Source: Aphrocallistes beatrix
Taxonomy: Eukaryota > Porifera > Hexactinellida > Sceptrulophora > Aphrocallistidae
Assembly (NCBI GenBank): GCA_963281255.1
Contig: OY725503.1
Coordinates: 1,178,001-1,242,000 of the forward strand
Length of the DNA: 64,000 nt
Reading direction: 5' to 3'
Both the position numbers and the translations under genes were made by a program. Position 1 is the first letter of the stretch. Each line of letters begins with the position of its first letter. Under the pieces are notes generated by a model. It did no database searches, was not told the origin of the DNA, and saw only the letters and a list, made by a program, of their open reading frames with translations. Positions 44,101 to 51,019 of this stretch are shown piece by piece.

Positions 44101-47100
44101 TCATCAAGAGCAATCCAAATTAGATGTGTATTTTAGCAAGTAATTATGTAATACAAGTAGTATGTTCTAATTGGTGTATTAAGGTTAAAGGTAATGAAAT
44201 ATGGTTTCTTTCAAAAAGTTTCAGAATTACGGGCACCCCGAAATTAAGGTCACTTTTCTCGGTCCCAAGGGTGACCGTAATTCCGGGGTTCCACTGTATC
44301 TAGGAATTTAAGCTTTATCAACGGAATCCGTTGAGTAGGCATATCCAGCAGGTTTAACACTCAAAATCAAGGGAATCTTTGCACGAGGTAGATAAGAATG
44401 GAAAATATTTGGTCATATCTAATAGTAATTGTAAAAACTAGCTGATAACCTGAATGCATTCTTTCTCTTCTGACAGCATGACAGGGATGAGGTTTTTCGC
44501 ATTCTTCAACTGGAGCAGTTTCTTCCAATTTGCTACTCCTTTCTCTCCTCCTTCTTCTCCCTGCTGTCTCACGAACTCGCTCATGGCTCTAACACAGTTA
44601 GTTCTATTCAACTTGGCGGCTGAGTGCAGAGCATTGTTCTTCTCTTTGCCCTTTTTCCCCTTGATGCTAGCCCCAGCCTCCAGCAGCTGTCTCACCGCCT
44701 CAGGAGAGTCGGTGTCAACTGACAGCTGTAGCGGTGTGTCTCCTGACTTGTTAGTCTGCTCCAGGAGATTCTGACCCTTTCCGTCTGAACTGCTAGCATC
44801 TACGTAGGTAATGCAGCATTAGTCCATAAGAATTCTCAACATGTACAGGCCTAAACTAGGGATTTGAAACAAATACTATAATACAAAATATATATTGAGT
44901 AGGGATTCTCAACTTTTTCACTGCCCCTCACTTACCACCGACAAAACCCTGGCCACTATGCATTACTAAGACTTTTTGACGATAATATTTTACTAGTACG
45001 TAATAATATCCAAGAAGGATCTAAATTGATTGCTGAATGTGAGGGTTGCGCTGCACATCCAATAATCTTGTGCCGCACCCTTGCTGTACCCAATAATTGA
45101 TTTGGCTATGCTTTTGCATGGGATTAATTGAATTTACTTATATGTACTCCTAGGGGGCATGCCTAATTTCCGGGACGGGATCCTGTCCTGTCCCGTCCCA
45201 CCCCCCCCCCCGGAAATTAGCATTTAATGGGAAAAAGCTGGATTAGTATATTCAATAGTGAGGTGTAATGTACTGTGCAGGTTTTATATATACTATTTGG
45301 TACTCACGAGGTTGTGGGCAAAATCTTTGAATTAACAGTGTTATGAAAAGAACCTATGTCCGAAAAACAAAATATACAATTGCCATCACGTGAATTTATA
45401 CTTGATGACAAGTGAATCTTCAAAAATATTGTGATACATTATGTACATGGAGACATGAAGCACAGTCCTTGGCACCAGAACGTTGATTTAGATCAGCCCA
45501 AACCTAATTTTCTACAATAAAGAATTCATACATGCTGGTTCAACAAGAAAATACAACCTGTTTTGATTATCTTAAGATAATAAATCAGTAAATGTCCATT
45601 GATATGATATGTACCACAAGTACGTAGCCGTATTAAAATTACCACCAGCGGTAAACGTTGGGAATTATTGATGGCGCTGAGTATCCTAAATATTTTTGAT
45701 GAGAGCCTACCTAAACACATTGTTCCTACGCTGCTGTACAAAAAAACATCAATAAACACTGATATAACACGTATTGTTGTAGCGAGACCCAACTTACCAC
45801 TTTCCGAGGATGTTCCGCGTCTGCTTATCACCGCCCAACCCACATTTTAATGAATTTAATTAACCTTTACGGCAATTCAAACGCATAAATGATCTTTACA
45901 TATATAGTCTTCATTTCAATGTATTATCACACATTGCCTACTTAATATAATGCCTCACAGTAGACTGAAAATTATGGACTAGGGATGAAGTAGTAACTGA
46001 TTGAAACAACAAGCGTTATCTTAGCAGCCGATTCCTATGTCACACTTAAACTTGAATATATCGAAAAGTATAAGTACTAGAGTCAAAATAATTCTACCAG
46101 TGTGTAGAGTAGCTTTTTATCACTCACATGACATGATCAAATTTAAAAATTCTCTCAAGATGACTTAGCAGTGAGACATTAATTTTTTGTCACTGGTTTC
46201 ATTTAAACCCTTGCATGCCTATAGTGAAAGTGAAAGTAAATTGAAAGTGAATGGAAAGTGAAAATGAAATGGGGTCATTTCTATTTATACCTTTGACCCC
46301 AAAGGCATTGCAGGGTTAACTTAATAACTCAAAAATATTTCGAATATTCATTTTCTATCGTTACCAGCGTGTGTAGAATAACCTTGCCACTCTATTGATA
46401 TCAAAATATTTCTTAAATACTAAAAATTTAAAAAATTGTCGAGTATTTACATTTTCTCAATTTTCCTGGAGTGGTTCACTAGTGACTCTTTTAACCCGAG
46501 GATTACTTGGGGTCAAAGGTATAAATAGAAATGACCCAGCTTTCACTTTCATTTTCAGTTCACTTTCAATTAACTTTCACTTTCAATTCAACATTCCTGG
46601 ACGTGCTCGGGTTAAGTCAATAAATTAATTAAACTCCGTGCACGTCCAGGAATGTTGAAGTGAAAGTGAAAGTTAATTGAAAGTAAACTGAAAATAAAAA
46701 TGGAAGCTGGGTCATTTCTATTTATACCTCTTCGTATTCCTCGGGTTTTAAGTCAGTATGCAAACAATGGATACAATCAATTATAACGATCCTAACCAAA
46801 ACAGAGAGATTGCAATCAACGCTGCTACTATGGATAAATGCATTCAGCTATTGGCTAAACTAGTCACTAGCGAACCATTCCCGGAAAATTGAGAAATGTA
46901 TATCGACAAATTGATTAATTTTTAGTATTTAACCCGCGGTTGGCTAGGAATGTTGAAAGTGAAAATGAAAGTACATTGAAAGTGAAAATGAAAGTGGGGT
47001 TTTCTCTATTTATACTTTTGAGACCTAGCCAGGCGAGGGATAATTATTAAGAACTATTTTTTTTAAAGAGTGACAAAATTATTCTACACACGCTGGTAAC

Positions 47101-49681
47101 AATAGAAAATGAATATTCGAAATATGTTTGAGTTATTAAATGAAACCGGTGACAAAAAATTAATGTCCCACTGCTAAGTCATCTTGGGGAATTTTAAAAT
47201 TTGAACATGTCATGTGAGTAAACAACAAAACACTACTCTATACATGTGACATGCGAATCGGCTGCTAAGATAACGCTAGTATTGAAACAATACATGATTA
47301 GCCTAAATCGTTAACCATGCAGAATGGACCTTAGAATGTAATACAAGCATATATAAACACGATGTCAGAGTACAAACTTATGTTGCTAAAATTTTGATTA
47401 GTCATCATATCATTGCGCAACAGGTCATTTTAAGGACGATTTTAGCGATTTTCTAAGGTGTTTAATTACTGTAAGCCTACTTCTAAATGTTATTAAATAA
47501 GGTATGACCTTTGTATAGAACCAAATTAGTACTAATTGATTTGAAAATTTAGAGTTTTTCAATGGAATGCTACATTCCTGCGTTGCTAAGGTAAAGCATT
47601 TTGGTCAGTTTGAGCTATATCGTGCAAACTGTAGTTACTACCATAGGCGTCGTAACCCACCCGGTTACCCGGCAATGGCCGGGCGACCCAGAGTGAATGC
47701 CGGGTACTACCCGGCAGGCCGGGTGCTACCCGGTAAAAAGACGGGTACTACCCGGTAAAAAGCTTGGTGCTATTATGTACTGGTAATTGACTGTTACTAA
47801 TTCCTCATGTAGATCAAGGGTTCACGGTCCATTTGGCTGACGGTAACGCTGGATCAGCTGAAGATACGGCCCGATTAACTGACTGAACAGCCCTGGATTA
47901 TTGTGGCCGGGCAGTCCAAGGGTAGGAAATAAAGTTTACGACGCCTATGGTTACTAGGTCTTCAAATTTGATCGTATTCGATAGGCAATAGCCACTTCCT
48001 ATTAGGTGATAATACAATTCAACTCTCAAAAACGATTTTTGAGTAATGGGTTGATTTTAAGAATGTGACCAAAATACTAAATTGATGCATAACTCTATAG
48101 TCTGTGAATTAAGAAGTTCAAGTTGTATTATTACCTAATAGAAAGTAGCCTATTGCCTATCAAATACGATCAAATTGAATACCTAGTTAATTAATGGTTG
48201 CAGGATATGGCTCGAACTGACCAAAATAGCAACGCAGGAATGTAATATTCCATTGAAAATTTCTAAATCTTTCAAATCAACAGTACTAATATTGATTCTA
48301 CACAAAAATCATACATTAATAACATTTAGAAGTAGGCTTTAAAAGATATGATGACTAATCGAATTTTTGACAACGGATATATGTATTTTGATGCTATGTT
48401 TATATATGCTGGTAATATATTCTTAAGGTCTATTCTACATGGTTAATGATTTTAAGCTGATGAGTGTATTAATCCAGGCAAACGGACACTTCATCACACC
48501 GACAATTCGTCGCGGGACATCAGCTACCGGACAATGGTTAGCGTCCCTGGAATTTTCGTCTCCATAATATTCGTCTCTGTTTCTCTGGAATTTCGTCTCA
48601 TTAAAGACTAAAATAAACGGGTACTAATATGTAAGGAAGCTGAGGCTTTTGGAGTAGAGTATATTTGAAAAAAATGGGTGAAAATGAGGGCTTTTGATTG
48701 AGAAAGAAGTAGGTACGAAAGGGGAATTTCGGCCGGGGAAAGAAATCCGCGTAACGGACTGAAACTGGAAGGAATTGGGTGGAAAAAATAATAGTATCAT
48801 ATCATCCCAACCCGCGCCAACCCAGATTTTACCCCAAAAAAGGCCCTAGTTGTACCTATGCTTGAACGCTTGAACGCTTGAATGCTTGAATATAAAAAGA
48901 GAACTCACCATCTTTCGCACTATCATCTTGCTTAATGAGATTGAGCACGAACTGCAATGGTTTGGTGGAGGAGGAGTTCTTAACGGCTGCATGAATGAGT
49001 GTGTCATTCTCTGAGTCCGTGGAGTCGGTAGAGTATTTAGGGAACTTCTCTAGCAGGTAAGGGAGCAATTTCCCACAGCCCGTAAGTACTCCCAGATGCA
49101 GGATTTCAACCTTCCTACACGAGTATATGATGAGAAAGATTGAGAAAAGAAGAATTCGATCTGATGATCTGATATACAACAATCGTGTACGTAAATAAAG
49201 AAATTAGTTATTTTATATTCATATCAATAGAAATCTTGTAAATTAAGTAGAATAGGATGGGCGTAATCACCCAAAATAAGTTAAAGTAGCAAAGCGAAAC
49301 TCACTCAGCTTTCTTGAGAAGATCCTGTTTGAAAGCGATATCAAACATCTCCTGACTCTCCCCCATCACTAGCTGCTCTATGAACGTCTTGAGGCTGAGA
49401 TCTGCATCCTTCTTTATGCTCAGGGTATCACCTGTAAGCCTCATGATGACGTCACTGCCCACTTCTTTCTTAACGTCCTTGTCCGCCGTTAGAGAGCTCA
49501 CACTCAGACGGTCCTTGCCAACGGAGGAATGCACTTGGACGAACTGGTTCTGTCGGAAAGGTGTCCGGTCCTTCTCTAGGAAGGCGAAGTAGGGGAATCC
49601 GCTGGACGCCATTGCTGCAGGGAGTAGAGTGCTGTTGGATATTACAAGGGAATGGCTCGCTACACGGGATGTCTTACGCAT
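28468..49681 (-). CDS. TRPA-like ankyrin-repeat ion channel, six exons
   Basis: Exons on the minus strand: 49681-49305, 49114-48909, 44799-44450, 33466-33226, 32745-32586 and 30742-28468. All junctions are GT-AG and in phase (phases 2, 1, 0, 1, 2), giving 1202 residues. Exons 1-5 and the start of exon 6 encode an N-terminal domain with many ankyrin repeats (for example LLEAGASIKGK, LLKSGANPN, LLEHGATMD). Exon 6 encodes six membrane segments, a pore helix before S6, and a C-terminal coiled coil (about 1173-1200). Ankyrin TRP channels are cation channels for chemical, thermal or mechanical stimuli in the plasma membrane; the stimulus here is unknown. A second start at 49612 (MASSGFPYF) has G at -3 and +4. 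The 11 kb intron 3 holds an opposite-strand gene at 42524-43709. Donor 3 (CAG|GTTATC) is weak, and a missed exon in introns 2 or 3 cannot be excluded. Confidence 0.78.
30765..31084. mobile_element. hAT-like MITE in TRPA intron 5, next to the exon 6 acceptor
   Basis: Ends are CAGTGGTCGGGAATTAGGTTT-like and its complement ACCTAATTCCGGACCACTG. The left end is 21 bases from the acceptor. The first 240 bp recur at 57373-57605 in direct orientation. Confidence 0.7.
31146..31194. repeat. Short hairpin in TRPA intron 5
   Basis: 'ttaagtttctgaaaatcgcc' is followed by 'gcaaatgc' and then the near-exact complement, 'ggtgaatttcagaaacttaa'. Probably the remains of a palindromic MITE; an RNA role cannot be claimed. 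Confidence 0.6.
31214..31504 (-). pseudogene. hAT transposase C-terminal fragment
   Basis: 96 residues containing the hAT dimerisation signature: LPCTSCSAERSFSCLRRIKS and then LRTTMSQQRLNHVA. This fits the C-terminal end of hAT (ZMYM1-like) transposases, but is a different copy from that at 23830-26376. The rest of the protein is absent. It lies in TRPA intron 5 on the same strand as the channel gene. Confidence 0.8.
32194..32553. mobile_element. hAT-like MITE with GGTTAACCG motifs
   Basis: Ends are CAAGGCTGG at 32194 and CCAGCCCTG ending at 32553, flanked by AGTCCAA on both sides (32187-32193, 32554-32560). Both subterminal regions are rich in GGTTAACCG. The right end is only 32 bases from the TRPA exon 5 donor. 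The preceding sequence 31850-32190 is the right-hand part of the repeat seen at 56228-56815. Confidence 0.75.
32586..32745 (-). CDS. TRPA-like gene exon 5 (ankyrin)
   Basis: Encodes GKDTGFTALNNAAQYGQ-ETVKVLVAHGANLS, a full ankyrin unit, and the start of the next. Acceptor AG at 32746-32747, donor GTGTGA at 32585-32580. Confidence 0.8.
33226..33466 (-). CDS. TRPA-like gene exon 4 (ankyrin)
   Basis: Encodes ELLAFSDVEAVVCNELGPI and FTPLKISSKRGLARIVEALL, both ankyrin-like. Acceptor AG at 33467-33468 in a pyrimidine-poor context, donor GTAACC at 33225-33220. Confidence 0.75.
33615..34062. mobile_element. Intact hAT-like MITE with TAGGGCATTAG ends
   Basis: Flanked by GTAAAGAC at 33607-33614 and 34063-34070. 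The body has many GGATC/GATCC steps and matches 7891-8317. No ORF of a transposase. Confidence 0.9.
34449..34837. mobile_element. TA-flanked MITE with AATAAGCGCCGG repeats, copy 1
   Basis: Ends TACCGTATTTCCCTGAATAA and the complement of TACCGTATTGCTTTGAATAA; multiple internal 'aataagcgccgg' units. The TA duplication suggests Tc1/mariner-type mobilisation. Other copies at 40693, 53332 and 56410. Confidence 0.85.
34930..36680 (+). repeat. GC-tail AT-rich repeat split by a mariner element
   Basis: 34930-35116 and 36426-36680 are two parts of one repeat family copy (compare 50385-50620). They are separated by the mariner at 35115-36425. The GC-rich hairpin tail is at 34946-35025. Confidence 0.65.
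35115..36425 (+). mobile_element. Mariner element with broken transposase
   Basis: Ends AGGGTTCCCGAAAGTC and the complement of AGGGTTGTCCCAAAAGTC, at TA sites. The plus strand encodes a mariner (DD34D-type) transposase in pieces: HTH region REILEEMQIVYGDECPSRST and GIPKTTIHKII, then TGDETLFRYYE, later QRDNARPHVSKQTKEAI, and finally DLSPSDYWLFG-IKRPLRGKKF. There is an in-frame stop after SRERLAA at 35728 and at least two frameshifts beyond, so it is inactive. Length of 1.3 kb is typical for mariner. Confidence 0.88.
36681..39114. repeat. Array of family B units in head-to-head arrangement
   Basis: Units of about 510 bp, each with a GC-rich tail (hairpin GGCGGACACAAAGTGTCCGCC plus 'gcgcagcgcaagcaagcgaa'), a 'gatgcaactatcat' block, 'atgacgtcat' motifs and an end 'gaagaaactgcc'. 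Two units read right to left (36681-37410, interrupted by 36937-37176; 37470-37985) and two left to right (38120-38615, 38625-39050). (TA)n runs sit between units. The array is a large imperfect palindrome centred near 38050, with a second, nearly perfect palindrome centred near 39053 (38990-39114). It lies in TRPA intron 3. Confidence 0.75.
36937..37176. mobile_element. 240 bp TA-flanked MITE with long perfect terminal repeats
   Basis: Ends TACCGTAAACTGGGGCGACT on both sides in inverted orientation, with about 70 bp of near-perfect inverted repeat. It is inserted inside a family B unit; other units are continuous across this point. Confidence 0.85.
39115..40546. mobile_element. PalA copy 2, carrying a nested hAT MITE
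   Basis: Starts CATAGCCTACTC and ends GAGTAGGCAATG. GTCTGTC(C) flanks both sides (39108-39115 and 40547-40554). The homologous family B unit at 38980-39000 shows the empty site with one GTCTGTCC. Without the nested MITE the length is about 1.06 kb, like copy 1, and the arms are again near-perfect inverted repeats. Confidence 0.85.
39127..39486. mobile_element. hAT MITE (CAGTGTTTCTCAACC ends) nested in PalA copy 2
   Basis: Ends CAGTGTTTCTCAACC and the complement of CAGTGGTTCTCAACC, flanked by a perfect 8 bp duplication GCCTACTC at 39119-39126 and 39487-39494. 'Gcggcaccc' repeats lie near both ends. This end type is classic for hAT MITEs in animals. Confidence 0.93.
40547..41160 (+). repeat. 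Continuation of family B unit, with nested TA MITE
   Basis: 40547-40692 and 41070-41160 continue the family B unit that began at 39053 before the PalA insertion, split again by the MITE at 40693-41069. 41161-41310 is the repeat shared with 5491-5660. Confidence 0.75.
40693..41069. mobile_element. TA-flanked MITE with AATAAGCGCC repeats, copy 2
   Basis: TACCGTATTGCTTCGAATAA at the left and the complement of TACCGTATTTCCCTGAATAA at the right. The unit at 37741 ('gttagtatacagattcta') is the exact empty site with a single TA. Confidence 0.92.
41451..41459 (+). promoter_or_regulatory. TATA box for the intron-nested plus-strand gene
   Basis: TATATAAAG at 41451-41459 lies ahead of a strong donor site (ACAG|GTGAGT at 41603) and the DED-like exons downstream, all on the plus strand. 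A transcription start about 30 bases downstream would make a non-coding first exon at about 41480-41602. Confidence 0.5.
41860..42420. mobile_element. MITE with approximately 140 bp terminal inverted repeats (GAGGGTCACTC ends)
   Basis: Left GAGGGTCACTCAATATGTTT and right complement GAGGGTCACTCGATAAGTTT begin arms of about 140 bp with about 88% identity. No clear target duplication. It lies in the putative first intron of the DED-like gene. Confidence 0.8.
42524..43709 (+). CDS. Tandem death-effector-domain-like protein, nested in TRPA intron 3
   Basis: Proposed coding exons are 42524-42700 (donor GAA|GTGAGG) and 43113-43709 (acceptor TATACTATAG), joined in phase 0 to give 257 residues. The second exon encodes two helical domains. 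DLIERLTKRDVIKIQNAI to RPDLVYLAEGI resembles a death-effector domain. A second, from RMERFVADLKNEL through DIFAFCIEKNIITKDLDTL to LATKMIDYR, resembles the second DED of caspase-8/FLIP, including the helix-5/6 pattern. No caspase domain follows. DED proteins assemble signalling complexes in the cytoplasm in apoptosis and innate immunity. Exon 43113-43709 has no upstream in-frame ATG of its own, so an upstream exon is needed. Alternatively, 42524-42775 read without splicing ends in a short hydrophobic tail and could be a separate product. An AATAAA lies 6 bases after the stop. Confidence 0.6.
43715..43720 (+). terminator. Poly(A) signal of the DED-like gene
   Basis: AATAAA a few bases past the TGA at 43707-43709, followed by a T-rich stretch. 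It supports a plus-strand transcript ending inside TRPA intron 3. Confidence 0.55.
43721..44449. other. Rest of TRPA intron 3, with a short hairpin MITE end
   Basis: AT-rich. At 44228-44300 there is 'ggcaccccgaaattaaggtc' and its imperfect complement around 'gtgaccgtaattccggggtt', ending in CACTGTA; this looks like one end of a TA-type element. Nothing else seen. Confidence 0.4.
44450..44799 (-). CDS. TRPA-like gene exon 3 (ankyrin)
   Basis: Encodes SGDTPLQLSVDTDSPEAVRQ and NNALHSAAKLNRTNCVRAM, two ankyrin units, with a Gly/Glu-rich insert in the second. Acceptor AG at 44800-44801, weak donor GTTATC at 44449-44444. Confidence 0.75.
44802..45930. other. TRPA intron 2, unique part
   Basis: No gene. 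Includes a C-run at 45199-45212 next to 'cctgtcccgtccc'. A pair of opposite-strand frames at 45526-45850 resembles nothing known to me. Confidence 0.4.
46203..46319 (-). mobile_element. T element 2
   Basis: TTAA-flanked. Stems CCCTTGCATGCC and complement CCCTGCAATGCC; core GGTATAAATAG on the minus strand with GAAAGTGAAAG units. The other arm of the host element (about 47145, minus strand 'ggtttcatttaataactc') lacks it and provides an empty site. Confidence 0.75.
46491..46615 (+). mobile_element. T element 3
   Basis: TTAA-flanked. Stems CCCGAGGATTACTTGGGG and complement CCCGAGCACGTCCAGG; core GGTATAAATAG on the plus strand; CTTTCA array. Confidence 0.75.
46629..46751 (-). mobile_element. T element 4, inverted relative to T element 3
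   Basis: TTAA-flanked, with CACGTCCAGGAATGTTGAAG at the left as in the right side of T3, and the core GGTATAAATAG on the minus strand. It is 14 bases from T3 and mostly its reverse complement. Confidence 0.75.
46929..47043 (-). mobile_element. T element 5
   Basis: Left TTAA intact, right one worn to ATAA. Stems CCCGCGGTTGGCTAGG and complement CCCTCGCCTGGCTAGG; core AGTATAAATAG on the minus strand; GAAAATGAAAG units. Confidence 0.72.
47642..47949. mobile_element. GC-rich hAT-like MITE (CATAGGCGTCGTAA ends)
   Basis: Ends CATAGGCGTCGTAA in inverted orientation, with 8 bp flanks GTTACTAC (47634-47641) and GTTACTAG (47950-47957). PalA copy 2 is uninterrupted at this point. The interior is rich in 'acccggcaggccgggt' type blocks. 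Confidence 0.85.
48478..48908. other. TRPA intron 2, remaining part
   Basis: No gene recognised. A short tandem 'cttgaacg' / 'cttgaatg' repeat lies at 48861-48889 just before the exon 2 donor. Confidence 0.4.
48909..49114 (-). CDS. TRPA-like gene exon 2 (ankyrin)
   Basis: Encodes KVEILHLGVLTGCGKLLPYL and ENDTLIHAAVKNSS, ankyrin-like. Acceptor AG at 49115-49116, donor GTGAGT at 48908-48903. Confidence 0.78.
49305..49681 (-). CDS. TRPA-like gene exon 1
   Basis: Starts at ATG 49681 or ATG 49612 and encodes an N-terminal segment without clear ankyrin repeats (SSGFPYFAFLEKD), ending LLKKAE at a donor GTGAGT (49304-49299). Confidence 0.7.
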
Positions 49682-50384
49682 TATACAGAGTTACGTTGCA
49701 TATAACATAGTTAATTAAGTTTAAGATTCTAATTAATAACTTCATTCTACTTGGTTAACAAGTTTATTTTAGTTAATCAACTCAATAAAGATAAGTCGAA
49801 GCCGGACTTCTATCCTGGCAGTCGGGATTTGTTTGCTTTTGTCGCTCGGTCTCTGTCAACAATGATTTGTATTAGTAGTAACTTCATTAGAAAATAGTCG
49901 GGTTTTATCGTACCCAGGCTGAGATTCAGAAAAAATCTGCGGACAAGAAGTGTTTTGCCAATTTTAATTTAGAAATTACTATAAAGATATAAATGACTTT
50001 TCTGAAGCCACTGTGCATAGCAATTAAAGGCAGCAGTGACAGCATCAATGATGATCAAAAATTTTCGAACATACACGGAACTAGAATGACTAAAATGAGT
50101 ATTATGTAAGGTGTGTTAGTTTAATGCTTCGGGAAAGAAACAGAAATCTCTCATCGTCTGCTCGGGTTATGTCCCAGAGAATTACCATTTGGCAAAATCG
50201 GCGAATGGCGAGACTAGAGATTAATAGAAACTCCGAGGTTACATTACTACAGTGTTTCATACAGGATTTGCATGCAAGGGTTTCTGGGATATCTACATTT
50301 TAAAGGGGGAAGGTACTAGATCACATCTCTTCATTTAATGCTTCATTGTATTTCTTCATTCTATTTCTAGGGGGAGGGGGCAAG
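49682..50384. other. Intergenic 5' of TRPA-like gene
   Basis: AT-rich, with no gene or repeat that I recognise; expected to contain the channel promoter, but no clear TATA box was seen. Confidence 0.4.
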
Positions 50385-50620
50385 TTCTAAAAATAGGTTA
50401 GAGACTATCTTCCAACGGTTGACATGGGATTTTTTAGGGGTGTAGATTTCGAATATTATACTTTCGGATCTATATGAGATTATTTTTAACTTTTGTTTAC
50501 AATATTTATATAAAGTAAACAAATTCCAAAAATAGGCTAGATTGAGTAACTACAGGCGCCCGCAGGGCGATTCTGCCGCGCAGCGCAAGCAAGCGAAGCG
50601 CGCTTGTACTATATATGTAC
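50385..50620 (+). repeat. AT-rich repeat with GC-rich hairpin tail
   Basis: Contains 'cttccaacggttgacatggg', 'aaaataggctaga', 'ggcgcccgcagggcg' and 'gcgcagcgcaagcaagcgaa'. This is the most complete single copy of the family seen at 6367, 15290 and 34930. Confidence 0.7.
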
Positions 50621-51019
50621 TCAGGGGCGGTCCCAGGGGGGGAGGGGGCATCCCCGAGTTTGATTGGTCCTGAAAAGTGAAAACTAATGAACAGAATTTC
50701 AGAATATATCTCAGTAGATTCATGTATTTATTTATTTTTTAACACCTCAAACAAGTCGATATGTGCATGCATAATACGATAGAAAAAGAAAATAATTTGC
50801 GAAACTTAATTGAGATCAATCCTGTAATATCTATCTGATATAATCAATTAGATGAGATGCTACAAATTATAAAGAGTAGTGCAATCTTGACTCATACAGA
50901 TAATATATCAGCAGTTGAGTGAGAGTAGGGCCTACTACAATGTACTTAGTATCATAGAGCTACAACAAATACGTATAATACATAACACAGGTAGACAGTG
51001 AAAGAGTGGAGAGAGCGGC

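Larger units (their letters stand above)
46010..47280. mobile_element. Mutator-like palindromic element carrying four T elements
   Basis: A 10 bp duplication ATTGAAACAA flanks it (46000-46009 and 47281-47290). The ends CAAGCGTTATCTTAGCAGCC and the complement of CTAGCGTTATCTTAGCAGCC begin inverted arms of several hundred bases. The arm pair 46431-46490 and 46855-46925 shows that the inverted structure reaches almost to the centre. A 9-11 bp duplication and long arms are typical of Mutator-like elements. No transposase is present. T elements sit at 46203, 46491, 46629 and 46929. Confidence 0.78.
45932..48477. mobile_element. PalA copy 3, split by a Mutator-like element and a small hAT-like MITE, right end lost
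   Basis: 45932-46009, 47281-47641 and 47950-48477 follow PalA arm sequence in order when the two insertions are removed. The left end reads CATTGCCTACTTAATATAAT. The right arm stops at about 48477 before the expected terminal 60 bases. Confidence 0.75.

Noticed and set aside
44228..44300. Hairpin 'ggcaccccgaaattaaggtc' as a regulatory RNA in the TRPA intron
   Set aside because: Its end CACTGTA and GGGGTTCC design resemble one end of a TA-type transposon; no evidence for an RNA function.
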